This document shows, in pieces, positions 54,228 through 63,239 of a stretch of DNA of 64,000 nt (position 1 is the stretch's first letter; every line of letters begins with the position of its first letter). The notes beneath the pieces were generated by a model. It had not been told where the DNA came from, ran no database searches, and worked only from the letters and a program-made list of their open reading frames with translations. The DNA is from Gammaproteobacteria bacterium Milos-ODIII6 (lineage in GTDB: Bacteria > Pseudomonadota > Gammaproteobacteria > Chromatiales > Chromatiaceae). A program made the translations under genes and the position numbers. The stretch is taken from positions 183 through 64,182 of the forward strand of contig JAPTHR010000011.1 in assembly GCA_029228645.1 (NCBI GenBank), written 5' to 3'.

Positions 54228-55467
54228 CGTAGAGGTCCATATTGATCTGGAAGGGCAGGTACGACCCCTCGGGATACTTCATCGTCAGGCATCACGCCGT
54301 GGAGAGACCGTTACCTTTGAATATGACGAGACTTGGCTTGGCGATGCAAACCGGTTTTCGATCGAGCCGGCACTGACTCTGACTGCAGGGGCATTCCCGC
54401 CGCAGGCGGGCCAGCCCATATTCGGGTCGATTGGCGACTCGGCACCGGATACCTGGGGCAGACGCCTGATGCAGCGTGCCGAACGACGTCTGGCGGAACG
54501 TGAGGGACGGCAGGTGCGTACGCTTGGGGAGCTGCATTATTTGCTTGGTGTAGCAGATGTAACCCGCCCGGGTGCGCTCAGGTTTCGTTGGCGTGGTGAG
54601 GAGGTATTTCAGTCGCCCGTACGTGACGGTGTTCCTGCGCTGATTGAGCTGGGTCGTCTGCTTCAGATCACTGAACGGATAGAACGTGACGAAGAGACGG
54701 ATGATGATTTGCAACTGATTTTCGCGCCGGGGTCGTCACTGGGTGGCGCTCGTCCCAAGGCATCCGTGATCGATCAGCATGGCCATCTGTCGATCGCGAA
54801 ATTTCCCAAGGAGTCCGATGACTACAGCATTGAAACCTGGGAAGAAATCGCGCTCAGATTGGCGGAGCAGGCGGGTATTCAAACCCCCAGGCATGCATTG
54901 CTGCAGGTTGCCGGTAAACAGGTGCTGTTGTCGCGCCGTTTTGATCGTGACAACGGCTGGCGAATTCCCTTTCTGTCAGCGATGTCGATGACGGGGTCAC
55001 GCGACGGTGAACGTGGCAGTTACCCCGAACTGGTCGATGCTTTGACGGCACATGGTGCCCAGGCCAAGCAAGATGCGTGGCAGCTTTATCGCCGTGTGGT
55101 TTTTAATGTCCTGGTGTCCAACGTTGACGATCACTTGCGCAACCATGGGTTCCTGTGGTCAGGGCAGGGGGGCTGGATCCTTTCGCCTGCCTATGATCTC
55201 AATCCGACACCGGTGGATGTGAAGGCACGGATACTGACAACAAACATTGACCTTGATGAAGGTACTTGCTCAGTGGAGTTGTTGCAGGAAACGGCTGATT
55301 ATTTTGGCCTTGGCGACAGGCAGTCGCGCACGATTATCCGTGAAGTGGCAGAGGTAACACGCAGCTGGAAGGCAGTGGCGGCAGAGGTGGGTGCACGGCG
55401 TGCTGAGATCACACGCATGGCCAGTGCATTCGAGCACGAAGATCTACAGGCAGCATTAACATTATAG
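54220..55467 (+). CDS. hipA: HipA-like serine/threonine kinase toxin
   Basis: HipA kinases phosphorylate translation factors such as GltX and cause growth arrest or persistence. The 415-aa product has the N-terminal HipA segment (FSIEPALTLTAGAFPP to GDSAPDTWGRRLM). A phosphate loop GSSLGGARPKASV and kinase motifs NVLVSNVDDHLRNHGF (catalytic loop) and LSPAYDLNPTP (metal binding) follow. All key residues look intact, so it is probably active. The ATG at 54220 overlaps hipB as ATGACTGA, so the two are coupled. Confidence 0.92.
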   Translation: MTDVEVHIDLEGQVRPLGILHRQASRRGETVTFEYDETWLGDANRFSIEPALTLTAGAFPPQAGQPIFGSIGDSAPDTWGRRLMQRAERRLAEREGRQVRTLGELHYLLGVADVTRPGALRFRWRGEEVFQSPVRDGVPALIELGRLLQITERIERDEETDDDLQLIFAPGSSLGGARPKASVIDQHGHLSIAKFPKESDDYSIETWEEIALRLAEQAGIQTPRHALLQVAGKQVLLSRRFDRDNGWRIPFLSAMSMTGSRDGERGSYPELVDALTAHGAQAKQDAWQLYRRVVFNVLVSNVDDHLRNHGFLWSGQGGWILSPAYDLNPTPVDVKARILTTNIDLDEGTCSVELLQETADYFGLGDRQSRTIIREVAEVTRSWKAVAAEVGARRAEITRMASAFEHEDLQAALTL

Positions 55468-55528
55468 GGTGACGAGGAATCCAGTTTTTTGAAGGAATTT
55501 CTGAGCATGGTATTCTCGATTAGAAGGA

Positions 55529-55568
55529 AAATAAGCCATTGCATTTAAAGGATAAAAAAGGCTTATTT
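55529..55568. terminator. Hairpin between convergent hipA and dgkA
   Basis: AAATAAGCC (55529-55537) and GGCTTATTT (55560-55568) form a perfect 9-bp stem around a 22-nt A-rich loop. Its position between two convergent genes suggests a shared terminator, but the stem is weak and the loop is long. Confidence 0.4.
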
Positions 55569-55881
55569 ACAATCGAGTGGACATGATCAATACTGTACCG
55601 GCGGTCATGTCTTTGATTTTTCCGATTGCCGGGTGATGTTCGGGGTGCAGATGATCCGCGAGTGCCTCAATACCGGAATTCATCAATTCCGCTGCTAGTG
55701 CCAACGCAATCACGAGAACGATCATTCCCCACCAATAGGCGGGCAAACCCCACCAGGCGAAGAACGACAAAGCAGCCAAGGCAATGCCGACTTGTGTCCG
55801 AAAGCTGCGTTCTCCCCGCCAGGTATGTTGGATACCAGCAAAAGCATTTTTGAGTCGTGTCATCAGTCCCCGATTTTTCAT
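55567..55881 (-). CDS. dgkA: Diacylglycerol/undecaprenol kinase, C-terminally truncated
   Basis: DgkA phosphorylates diacylglycerol (or undecaprenol) in the inner membrane. The 104-aa product keeps the N-terminal RLKNAFAGIQHTWRGERSFRTQ, two membrane helices and the catalytic AELMNSGIEALADHLHPEHHPAIGKIKDM. It then stops after TAGTVLIMSTRL, where the third membrane helix should begin. Family members are about 120 aa, so the last helix is missing. It overlaps the DedA-PAP2-LssY gene by four bases and must be its operon partner. It may be inactive. Confidence 0.82.
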   Translation of the reverse strand: MKNRGLMTRLKNAFAGIQHTWRGERSFRTQVGIALAALSFFAWWGLPAYWWGMIVLVIALALAAELMNSGIEALADHLHPEHHPAIGKIKDMTAGTVLIMSTRL

Positions 55882-58025
55882 TGTCGGTTTCCTTCTTCAC
55901 TACAGACCCCTGGAGGTATCTGTCCAACAAAATCCAGTATATGCATCCTCCCATTGCTGAAGAACGGCATCCCCAGCAGGTAGCTGCCAATCTCTGCCTT
56001 ACCCAGTTTGACCTCACAGTTGGCTGGCTGATACTTCGCTGTACTGAATGATTTGAGTAACCGCTGAGTGGCCGCATCGGTATCCGGTGCAATACGATGC
56101 AGTAAACCCCAGTACATGCCGGTATAGCTGCGCTCCACGCCGACATACACCGACATTCCATCCACCCGCCAGGCCGTCTTCCAAAGCCGCAGGGTATCGA
56201 TGATCCTTTCACCATCCACCACAGCCGCTCGTTCGAAGCCCAGGTCATTGATTCGTCCATTCCAGAACACAGGCGCCAGCGGGGCATTCACATAGCCCAT
56301 CCCCTGCCGTAGCAGTTTGAGGAAATTGCCAGGTGCAGGTGGCTCAGCTGGCTGCCATCCCACAGCCTCGAGTCGCTGCACTAACGTGGTCTCATCTGCT
56401 GTAATAAAGGCCAGCGACAAAGGCTGTGAGGGTGTGCCGAGCAGGGTTTCGGTATGCTCGAGTTTTTTCTGCCGGATGAAGTCGGCCAGCGGTGTATCCA
56501 CAGATTCCGCGACAACCGGTGGCGGCGTGAACGTCTTGGGGTGCCATTGCACGGTATAAAAGGCGTACCAGGCTATCGCTGCGAGTCCCAGCAACCATAA
56601 TAGGCCCCGCCGTTTCGCATCGAGCGTCGACTGCCAATCGATCCAGTGACTGCGGGTGGCCCATTCGCTAATAGTGATCGCGATTATCAGCCAGCCAGCC
56701 CCCACCAGGTAGCCTGCCCAGACATCGCTCAGATAATGCACGCCAAGCACAATCCGGCTCAACCCAATCGCCAGGATCGCCAAAAACGTCAATATCAGGC
56801 GATTGATGCGCGAGCGGAGATCGGGGGCTGTCCGCATAAACACATAGCCGAGAAACCCATAGAAACCCACGGCGATAGCCGCGTGTCCGCTGGGAAAAGA
56901 ATAAGACTGCTCGAGTAGAACGGCCTCGACAGGGCGCGGACGGTGAAAGGCCACCTTGCTTAATGCTGTGAAGATGGCCGTTCCGGCAGCTGATACCAAC
57001 AGGGAAATCGTCAGCCACCGTCCCCTTGCAAGCCAGGTTCCAGTCAGCGAAACCAGGATCAGTGGCGCCGCTACCTTCGTAATGCCAAGGGCGGTGATCC
57101 AGGTGAATAGTGGTACCAAGTCCGGCGGGCGGAAGCGTGCCACCAGTTGGGCCACAGCATGATCCACTGCCACAATGGGGTCGGATGTCAGGAAGTCCTC
57201 GACGACACCCCCAAAGAGGATAGCGATGTATAGCAGGGACAGTGACAGCAGGGTCAAGGATAATCCCGAAAAACGGCTGCGATCGAGTCGTTGGCTGACA
57301 AATCCAATCACGCGAGGGTGGCGGCGTTTGAACTGTTTCAGATAAGGATTGGCCGCCAGCGCCGTGCTAAACGTACGGTACAGGGACTTCAGCATCAGCC
57401 AGATCTGTGGTCCCTGGCGGACCAGAATATGCTTTACATACCACAGCAGCAGCCACAGCAATAGAATCGCAAGGAACAGCAGGCCGATGCGCGACATCCA
57501 GGCCTGGGCCAGTGTCAGCGACTGGCCAAACAGGTAACCCCCACCGATCCACTGCAGACCCCACCCGATACCACCGAGCAGATTCCAGAACAGAAAAGTC
57601 CCCTGGTGCATACCGACGGAGCCGGCGACAAAGGGGGCGATCTCCTTGATACTGGGAATAAAGCGGCCGAGAAAGACGCTCTTGGCACCGTTCCGGTTAA
57701 AGAACTCATGCGCCTGTTCGAAGTGCTCGGGCTTGAGAAACCAGACACCGGTCTTGAGCCAGCGCTGCCCATAACGCCTGCCCAGCCAGTAGTTGAGGTT
57801 GTCACCGAGTACCGCCCCGGCCACCCCGAACCAGAAGATCCCGGCAAAATCGACCTTACCGGTAGCGGTGAGTGCGCCCAGCAGCAACAGCAGGGTAGAG
57901 CCGGGCACCAGCAAGCCGATCACCAACGCGGTCTCGGCAAAAGCCATCACGAAGGCCAACCAATAGGCCAGTGAATGGAAATGTTCGATACTGGGTAGTA
58001 TCGATTGAAAGAGCTGTTCGATCAT
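55878..58025 (-). CDS. DedA-PAP2-LssY fusion membrane protein
   Basis: The 715-aa product joins three modules. The N-terminal DedA/SNARE-associated domain (about 1-200) has ETALVIGLLVPGSTLLLLLG and FLGRFIPSIKEIAPFVAG; this family includes polyprenyl-phosphate flippases. The PAP2 phosphatase domain (about 300-480) has KVAFHRPRP, FPSGHA and SRIVLGVHYLSD. The C-terminal LssY domain (about 540-700) is of unknown role. The combination suggests recycling of undecaprenyl or diacylglycerol lipids, and the adjacent lipid kinase fits. That role is inferred from domains. Confidence 0.9.
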   Translation of the reverse strand: MIEQLFQSILPSIEHFHSLAYWLAFVMAFAETALVIGLLVPGSTLLLLLGALTATGKVDFAGIFWFGVAGAVLGDNLNYWLGRRYGQRWLKTGVWFLKPEHFEQAHEFFNRNGAKSVFLGRFIPSIKEIAPFVAGSVGMHQGTFLFWNLLGGIGWGLQWIGGGYLFGQSLTLAQAWMSRIGLLFLAILLLWLLLWYVKHILVRQGPQIWLMLKSLYRTFSTALAANPYLKQFKRRHPRVIGFVSQRLDRSRFSGLSLTLLSLSLLYIAILFGGVVEDFLTSDPIVAVDHAVAQLVARFRPPDLVPLFTWITALGITKVAAPLILVSLTGTWLARGRWLTISLLVSAAGTAIFTALSKVAFHRPRPVEAVLLEQSYSFPSGHAAIAVGFYGFLGYVFMRTAPDLRSRINRLILTFLAILAIGLSRIVLGVHYLSDVWAGYLVGAGWLIIAITISEWATRSHWIDWQSTLDAKRRGLLWLLGLAAIAWYAFYTVQWHPKTFTPPPVVAESVDTPLADFIRQKKLEHTETLLGTPSQPLSLAFITADETTLVQRLEAVGWQPAEPPAPGNFLKLLRQGMGYVNAPLAPVFWNGRINDLGFERAAVVDGERIIDTLRLWKTAWRVDGMSVYVGVERSYTGMYWGLLHRIAPDTDAATQRLLKSFSTAKYQPANCEVKLGKAEIGSYLLGMPFFSNGRMHILDFVGQIPPGVCSEEGNRQ

Positions 58026-58169
58026 CGGGCCGGTGACATTCTTTTATTCTTCAAAAACTCAACACTATATCGCTCAGCCTCCTGCTAATCTCCAAACTTG
58101 CCAAACGGTAATGTATGGATTTTTAACAACGACAGATAATACCGGTCTCAATACCAAATACGCAGGAAC

Positions 58170-59330
58170 ATGTTTAACCTGCCCAGAACGGTCGTTGTGC
58201 TTGGTTTCGTCTCATTTCTGAACGATGCCGCCAGTGAGATGATCACCCCCCTGCTGCCGCTGTTTCTGACTGCAACGCTGGGTGCCGGACCCGCAGTCGT
58301 CGGCCTGGTCGAAGGGGTGGCCGAGGCCACGGCCAGCCTGCTGAAACTGGCTTCGGGTCGATTGGTGGACCGGGGCTGGAATCACAAGGGACTGGTAATG
58401 GGTGGTTACAGCGTATCCAACCTTGCACGACCGTTGATCGGCATAGCCCTGGGGTGGACCTGGGTGCTGGTCCTGCGCTTCCTCGATCGGGTTGGCAAGG
58501 GCATTCGCACCTCGCCCCGTGATGCCCTGATAGCCGCCAGCACCGATGCCTCTAGACGCGGGCGCTCTTTCGGCTTCCATCGCGCACTGGATAATGCCGG
58601 CGCGATGGTTGGTCCGTTGATCGCCTTTGGACTACTTAGTGCTAACCTGCCTTTGCAGCAGGTCTTTCTCTGGTCGCTGGTGCCCGGTCTGCTGGTACTG
58701 GCCCTGCTTAACTGGGGGCTGGACGGGACCCCGGCTCCGGCTCCACCTCCGGTCAAGTCGCCATTACACTGGTCGATACTCGATAGCCGGGTGCGTGGGC
58801 TGATCATTGCGGCAGGTGGGCTGGCACTGGCCAGTGCGCCAGAGGCATTTCTGGTGCTGTGGGCAAGTGATCGCGGTCTGGCTATCGCCTGGGTGCCGCT
58901 GATCTGGGCCGGAGCCAGTGCGGTCAAGGCGGTGATCGCGGCGCCGGCAGGCGCTCTGTCAGATCGGTTCGGTCGGGTACCGGTACTGCTCACTGGCTGG
59001 GGTTTGCGCATCGCGCTGTTGCTAGCCCTGGCATTCAACGCCACTGGCCAGGGAGATAGGCTGACCTGGTTGCTGTTTCTCGCCTATGGCGGCGCACTGG
59101 CCATGACCGAAGGTGCCGAACGTGCCCTGATCGGGGATTTCAGCCAAGCCTCGCAACGAGGCACTGCCTTTGGTCTGTATCACATGATTAGCGGGCTGGC
59201 CGCTTTGCCTGGGGCCTTACTTTTTGGTGTGCTCTGGCAGGGTCTTGGTGCCACCACGGCCTTTTTCAGTGCAGCCGCCATTGCAACGCTCTCTGCCTTG
59301 ATACTTCTGCGTTCAACCAGCCAGCGCTAA
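58170..59330 (+). CDS. Major facilitator superfamily transporter
   Basis: The 386-aa product has about 12 membrane helices with the MFS pattern. Family motifs include GLVEGVAEATASLLKLASGRLVDRG between helices 2 and 3, and the second-half copy PAGALSDRFGRVPVLLTG. RVGKGIRTSPRDALIAAS is conserved in one MFS subgroup. The substrate cannot be told. The gene is divergent from the DedA fusion with 144 AT-rich bases between, where no firm promoter was identified. Confidence 0.9.
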   Translation: MFNLPRTVVVLGFVSFLNDAASEMITPLLPLFLTATLGAGPAVVGLVEGVAEATASLLKLASGRLVDRGWNHKGLVMGGYSVSNLARPLIGIALGWTWVLVLRFLDRVGKGIRTSPRDALIAASTDASRRGRSFGFHRALDNAGAMVGPLIAFGLLSANLPLQQVFLWSLVPGLLVLALLNWGLDGTPAPAPPPVKSPLHWSILDSRVRGLIIAAGGLALASAPEAFLVLWASDRGLAIAWVPLIWAGASAVKAVIAAPAGALSDRFGRVPVLLTGWGLRIALLLALAFNATGQGDRLTWLLFLAYGGALAMTEGAERALIGDFSQASQRGTAFGLYHMISGLAALPGALLFGVLWQGLGATTAFFSAAAIATLSALILLRSTSQR

Positions 59331-59452
59331 TTCGGCTTCGAGCCAAACCTTTCCAATCGGTAAGGTTCAGGCAAACAATCCGCAAGGGTGCTCCCGGCAT
59401 ACTTTCTCCAGCGTCAAAGCACCGACGCCCATTCATTCACAGGAGAAAGAGC

Positions 59453-59977
59453 ATGAAAAAGTTACACGCAACCGTAGTCGCCCTGACCGTGGGCAGTGTT
59501 CTCGCAGGCAGCAGCATCTATGCCTTTGCCGAAAGTGCGAAGAACGCCGAGGCCAAACTCTTCGAGGGTATCGTGGTCGAGGACATCGTGGTGGTAGACC
59601 AACTGCCTACAGAAGTGCAAAGCGGTTCGATCAAGGTAGGCAATGCCAACGAGCAGGCCATGGCGGACATGACCAAACTAAGTGCCTTCGATGCACTTCA
59701 GATCGCCACCAAGGCCAATCCCGGCAAGGTGGTCGAGCTGCAACTTGATGAAGAAAACGGTTTCCTGATCTGGGAAGTGACCAAGCAGACCGCTGATGGC
59801 CAGGAGTTGCAGCTCAAGCTGGACGCAGGTGACGGCCGCCTGCTGGCGGCGGAATCCGGTGATCAAAACGGTGACGAATCGGACGACGATCATGAAGACC
59901 GGGATGAAGGCAAGCACAGCAGTTGGAAGTTCTGGGAAGACAATGACCAAGACGAGAAAGGAGGTGATCGCGACTGA
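59453..59977 (+). CDS. PepSY-domain secreted protein
   Basis: The 174-aa product begins with a signal peptide (MKKLHATVVALTVGSVLAGSSIYAFA). A PepSY domain follows (LSAFDALQIATKANPGKVVELQLDEENGFLIWEV, then LKLDAGDGRLLA). The tail is very acidic (DQNGDESDDDHEDRDEGK), which could bind cations. PepSY domains are often protease inhibitors or metal-linked periplasmic modules. AGGAG precedes the start. It opens a gene group with ABC transporter genes, separated by a large hairpin. Confidence 0.85.
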   Translation: MKKLHATVVALTVGSVLAGSSIYAFAESAKNAEAKLFEGIVVEDIVVVDQLPTEVQSGSIKVGNANEQAMADMTKLSAFDALQIATKANPGKVVELQLDEENGFLIWEVTKQTADGQELQLKLDAGDGRLLAAESGDQNGDESDDDHEDRDEGKHSSWKFWEDNDQDEKGGDRD

Positions 59978-60005
59978 GACTGAGACAGTATCCGGCAAAT
60001 GACCG

Positions 60006-60044
60006 CTGGCTGGCGGTGCCGCCCCGCAAGGCGCCGCCAGCCAG
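60006..60044 (+). terminator. Long GC hairpin between PepSY and ABC ATPase genes
   Basis: CTGGCTGGCGG (60006-60016) pairs with CCGCCAGCCAG (60034-60044). Four more pairs, including one wobble, extend the stem inward to a 9-nt loop. No T-run follows. It may attenuate transcription or stabilise the PepSY mRNA relative to the ABC genes. Confidence 0.5.
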
Positions 60045-60073
60045 GGCCTCACACCTCATAGGGAGGAATGCAC

Positions 60074-61000
60074 ATGTTGATCGACGCCAACCATCTTGCA
60101 CTCACCTTGGACGGGAATACCATCCTCAAGGATGTGAGCCTGCACATGAAAAAGGGCGATGTCTATGGATTGCTCGGGCCGAACGGCGCCGGCAAAAGCA
60201 CCACCATCGCGCTTTTGTTGGGACTGTATTCCCCGGACAAGGGCCACCTTCAGCGCTTTTCCGAACAAGACACCGACATCGTGGCGATTCGCCAGCGCAT
60301 CGGCGTCATGCCGGAATTTGCCGGTTTTTATGAATGGATGAGCGCGAGGGAATACCTCATCTGGTATGCCGGGTTCTACGGCGGTTTGCAGGCGCAACCG
60401 GATAGTCTGCTCGAACGGGTCGGTCTTTCACGGACTGGTAGTCAACCTGTCGTGCAGTTTTCACGCGGCATGAAGCAGCGTTTGGCCCTTGCACGGTCGT
60501 TGGTGCATGCTCCGGAGCTGCTGATTCTCGATGAACCTACCAATGGCCTGGACCCACGTGGGCGACGGGAAATCCACGACCTGCTGATTGAGTTGGCGAC
60601 AAAGGAGCAGGTCGGCATCCTGTTATGCACCCACCTGCTGGACGATGTCGAAAGACTGTGCACACGAGTCGGCATTATCGATGACGGGCGAACCGTGCTG
60701 GAGGACGATCTCGAACACCTGCTGCGCGGTTCCGGCAGGCCCCGATACCGACTCCACATGACGGATGTCCCGGAAGGTCGCCCACTTCCTCCGTTGGTCC
60801 ACCTACTGGAATGGGACGACGCCTGGTGGACCTTTGAAGTTGATCTCCACAAAGGGATGACCATGGGGAAGATATGGGAGGACCTGTTGATCCATGGTTG
60901 GTCCTTCGACGAGATACACATCGAGAGCAATACACTGGAAGCACGCTATCTGGAACTGACAGGCACCGAGAAGCCGGCACAACAGGAGAAAGCCGCATGA
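60074..61000 (+). CDS. ABC transporter ATP-binding protein
   Basis: The 308-aa product is an ABC ATPase with Walker A GPNGAGKST, signature FSRGMKQRLALARSL, Walker B LLILDEPTNGLDP and switch histidine in CTHLLDDVERL. A C-terminal extension of about 85 residues follows. The type resembles exporters of the NosF/CcmA class. The ATG at 60074 is chosen because GGGAGG (60061-60066) lies seven bases away; the earlier ATG at 60068 is too close. It overlaps the permease gene by four bases. Confidence 0.93.
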   Translation: MLIDANHLALTLDGNTILKDVSLHMKKGDVYGLLGPNGAGKSTTIALLLGLYSPDKGHLQRFSEQDTDIVAIRQRIGVMPEFAGFYEWMSAREYLIWYAGFYGGLQAQPDSLLERVGLSRTGSQPVVQFSRGMKQRLALARSLVHAPELLILDEPTNGLDPRGRREIHDLLIELATKEQVGILLCTHLLDDVERLCTRVGIIDDGRTVLEDDLEHLLRGSGRPRYRLHMTDVPEGRPLPPLVHLLEWDDAWWTFEVDLHKGMTMGKIWEDLLIHGWSFDEIHIESNTLEARYLELTGTEKPAQQEKAA

Positions 61001-61752
61001 ACGCCTGTACTCTGATTGCAAAGAAGGAACGCCGCGCGCTGCTGCAAAACCAACGTGGTCTGGCCTGGCTGTTGGCCTATAGCGGAATTCTGTCGGCGTT
61101 TGCCCTGCTGTTGATCAGCAACCAGGAACTGAGCCTGCTCGACAACGCCCAGGTGGTGTACATGATGGCCGGTACGGTAACGGCGGCTGGAGCGTTGATC
61201 GCGGTGATCATGGGTGCGGATGCTTATGCGGGTGAGCGCGAGCGCGGCACCCTGGTGCCACTGCTCACCGCCCCGATATCCACTGTCGAACTGCTGATGG
61301 GCAAGGCGGCCGGCCTGGCCAGCGCCTGGGGCATCATGTACCTGCTCGCCATACCTTACCTTTGGGCGGTTGGCGCCGGTGGCCAAAACCTGGGTCAGGC
61401 CATTTTCTACCTCGGCCTGTTCGGTACGCCCGTGGTTCTGGGTTTCGGCTACCTGGCGATGGCCCTGTCCGCACGCAGTGGCAGCGTCATGTCCTCGCTA
61501 TTGACCAGCCTGATCGTACTCCTGTTCTCCGCCAGCCCGCTGCTGATCGGCCCCGGCCTGCGCAACAGCGCCGTCGGCAAGGCACTGGATGCGGTCAATC
61601 CGTTCTCGGGCGCACTCAACACCTACGACGCGGTCATTATCGACAGTGATCCTCTTACGTCGCAGCTGGGACGCCTGGCCCTGGTGCTGATCTGGCTTGG
61701 GCTGATGTTCGGTGTGGCACGGCTGAGCGCACGCCGCCCGGTCTTCCGTTAA
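60997..61752 (+). CDS. ABC transporter permease (NosY/ABC-2 type)
   Basis: The 251-aa product has about six membrane helices and the ABC-2 permease mark GADAYAGERERGTLVPLLTAPISTVELLMGK. The short cytoplasmic N-terminus (NACTLIAKKERRALLQNQRG) resembles NosY-like permeases. The ATG overlaps the ATPase stop as ATGA, so the two form one transporter. The substrate is unknown. Confidence 0.9.
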   Translation: MNACTLIAKKERRALLQNQRGLAWLLAYSGILSAFALLLISNQELSLLDNAQVVYMMAGTVTAAGALIAVIMGADAYAGERERGTLVPLLTAPISTVELLMGKAAGLASAWGIMYLLAIPYLWAVGAGGQNLGQAIFYLGLFGTPVVLGFGYLAMALSARSGSVMSSLLTSLIVLLFSASPLLIGPGLRNSAVGKALDAVNPFSGALNTYDAVIIDSDPLTSQLGRLALVLIWLGLMFGVARLSARRPVFR

Positions 61753-61777
61753 GCCGTCTATGGAAAGGAGACATGCC

Positions 61778-62308
61778 ATGAAACACTTCAAATACCTTCT
61801 GACCAGCCTTCTGCTGCTCTCGAGCTCTCTGGCCACAGCGGCCAGTTTGCAGCTGCAACTGCAGTCGGACACAGCCAATCCGACACACCCCACCATGGGC
61901 GACTGGATGCATTTCAACAGCGTCATCACCAACACCGGCCAGCAACCGATCGAGGGTCTGGTGGCCTGGATCAGCCTGGTGGAAGTTACACCCGGAAAGG
62001 AGCAACCGATGGATCTTGAGGACTGGAGCGCACACAAGGCGGTGACAGGAACCACGCTTCAATCAGATGCTTCCCTGCAGACTCAATGGCCGATGCGCCT
62101 GATCCAGAGTGGCGACTACCGGGTGGTGATCAGTGCCACCGACCGAAACAACAAGACCGTCTTTACCAGTCCGACACTGCAATTCCATGTGGCGCAGAAA
62201 CCTGTAGTGGAGTCAGCCCGGATTCTGCCGGTCGCATTGGGCATCCCTTTGTTGATCGGAGGGCTGTTAGGCGTGCAGAAGTTCCGGCGTCGGCACAAAA
62301 CCGGCTGA
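61778..62308 (+). CDS. Hypothetical secreted protein with C-terminal anchor
   Basis: The 176-aa product has a signal peptide (MKHFKYLLTSLLLLSSSLATAA) and a beta-sandwich-like middle (HFNSVITNTGQQPIEGLVAWISLVEV to GDYRVVISATDR). One C-terminal membrane helix (ILPVALGIPLLIGGLLGVQ) is followed by a basic tail. It would be periplasmic and anchored at its C-terminus. AAAGGAG seven bases upstream fixes the start at 61778. It follows the permease by 25 bases and probably works with it. I do not recognise a family beyond a CARDB-like pattern. Confidence 0.75.
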   Translation: MKHFKYLLTSLLLLSSSLATAASLQLQLQSDTANPTHPTMGDWMHFNSVITNTGQQPIEGLVAWISLVEVTPGKEQPMDLEDWSAHKAVTGTTLQSDASLQTQWPMRLIQSGDYRVVISATDRNNKTVFTSPTLQFHVAQKPVVESARILPVALGIPLLIGGLLGVQKFRRRHKTG

Positions 62309-62363
62309 AGGCCCCTTCGATCAAGTTCGTTTTTACCAACCCTAAATCTCAAGGCGTCACACG

Positions 62364-63164
62364 ATGACAGCAATCACTTCCGACACTATGAAACGGGCGC
62401 TGTTGCGCGTCCCCGAAGTCACCCTTGTTTTCTGGATTATCAAGACCCTGTCCACCACCGTCGGCGAGACCGGCGCCGATTTCCTGGCCTTTGATCTGCG
62501 CTGGGGTATGCCGATTACCACCGTGTTGATGGCCGGCATCATGGTCGTCCTGCTGTATCTGCAGTTCGCAAAATACAAACGCTATGTACCCGCCATCTAT
62601 TGGTCATTGGTGGTGCTGATGAGCGTAATTGGCACCCTGATCACCGATATGCTGGTCGATATGGCAGGCGTGAGCCTGGTCACCCTGAGTGTCGTATTCA
62701 CGGTGATGATGCTCTCTGGCTTTTATCTCTGGTACCGGGAGGAAGGCACCCTGTCGATCCACTCCATCGATACCGGTAAGCGCGAGGCCTGGTATTGGGT
62801 GGTCATCTTGCTGGCCTTTGCCCTCGGCACCGGTGTCGGCGATCTGATCTCCGAGTATTTTGCCCTGGGTTATGACAAGGCGCTGCTGCTATTCATTGGG
62901 TTGATCGCGACCGTGGCAGTGGCCCATTACGTATTCAAGCTGAACGCCGTCGCGGCGTTCTGGTTTGCCTACGTACTGACCCGCCCGCTTGGTGCCTCAC
63001 TGGGCGACTTTATGATCCAGGCCCCGGCCGATGGCGGTCTCGGCATCGATATGATGTCAATCAACATCGCTTTCCTTGCGGCAATTGTTTCGCTGGTCGC
63101 GTACGAGTTGTTCCGCATCAAGCAGGCCCTTTTGGCGGCACCGGTCGAAGCGGAATACGACTGA
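62364..63164 (+). CDS. COG4705-like multi-pass membrane protein
   Basis: The 266-aa product has about eight membrane helices and a twofold internal repeat. The halves are marked by FWIIKTLSTTVGETGADFLAF and, later, WYWVVILLAFALGTGVGDLISEYF. Each half shows a TG(E/V)xxxD-like motif that could line a pore or metal path. Function is unknown. It lies 55 bases after the anchored protein and ends before a strong terminator. Confidence 0.8.
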   Translation: MTAITSDTMKRALLRVPEVTLVFWIIKTLSTTVGETGADFLAFDLRWGMPITTVLMAGIMVVLLYLQFAKYKRYVPAIYWSLVVLMSVIGTLITDMLVDMAGVSLVTLSVVFTVMMLSGFYLWYREEGTLSIHSIDTGKREAWYWVVILLAFALGTGVGDLISEYFALGYDKALLLFIGLIATVAVAHYVFKLNAVAAFWFAYVLTRPLGASLGDFMIQAPADGGLGIDMMSINIAFLAAIVSLVAYELFRIKQALLAAPVEAEYD

Positions 63165-63189
63165 TCAAATCCGAGCGTTTATCACAATA

Positions 63190-63212
63190 GGGCCGGGCTC
63201 GTTACCCGGCCC
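63190..63212 (+). terminator. Rho-independent terminator after the COG4705-like gene
   Basis: GGGCCGGG (63190-63197) pairs perfectly with CCCGGCCC (63205-63212) around a 7-nt loop and is followed by CTTTATTG. It lies 25 bases after the stop codon and closes the PepSY-ABC gene group. Confidence 0.75.
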
Positions 63213-63239
63213 CTTTATTGATAACCGGGGAATAGCATT

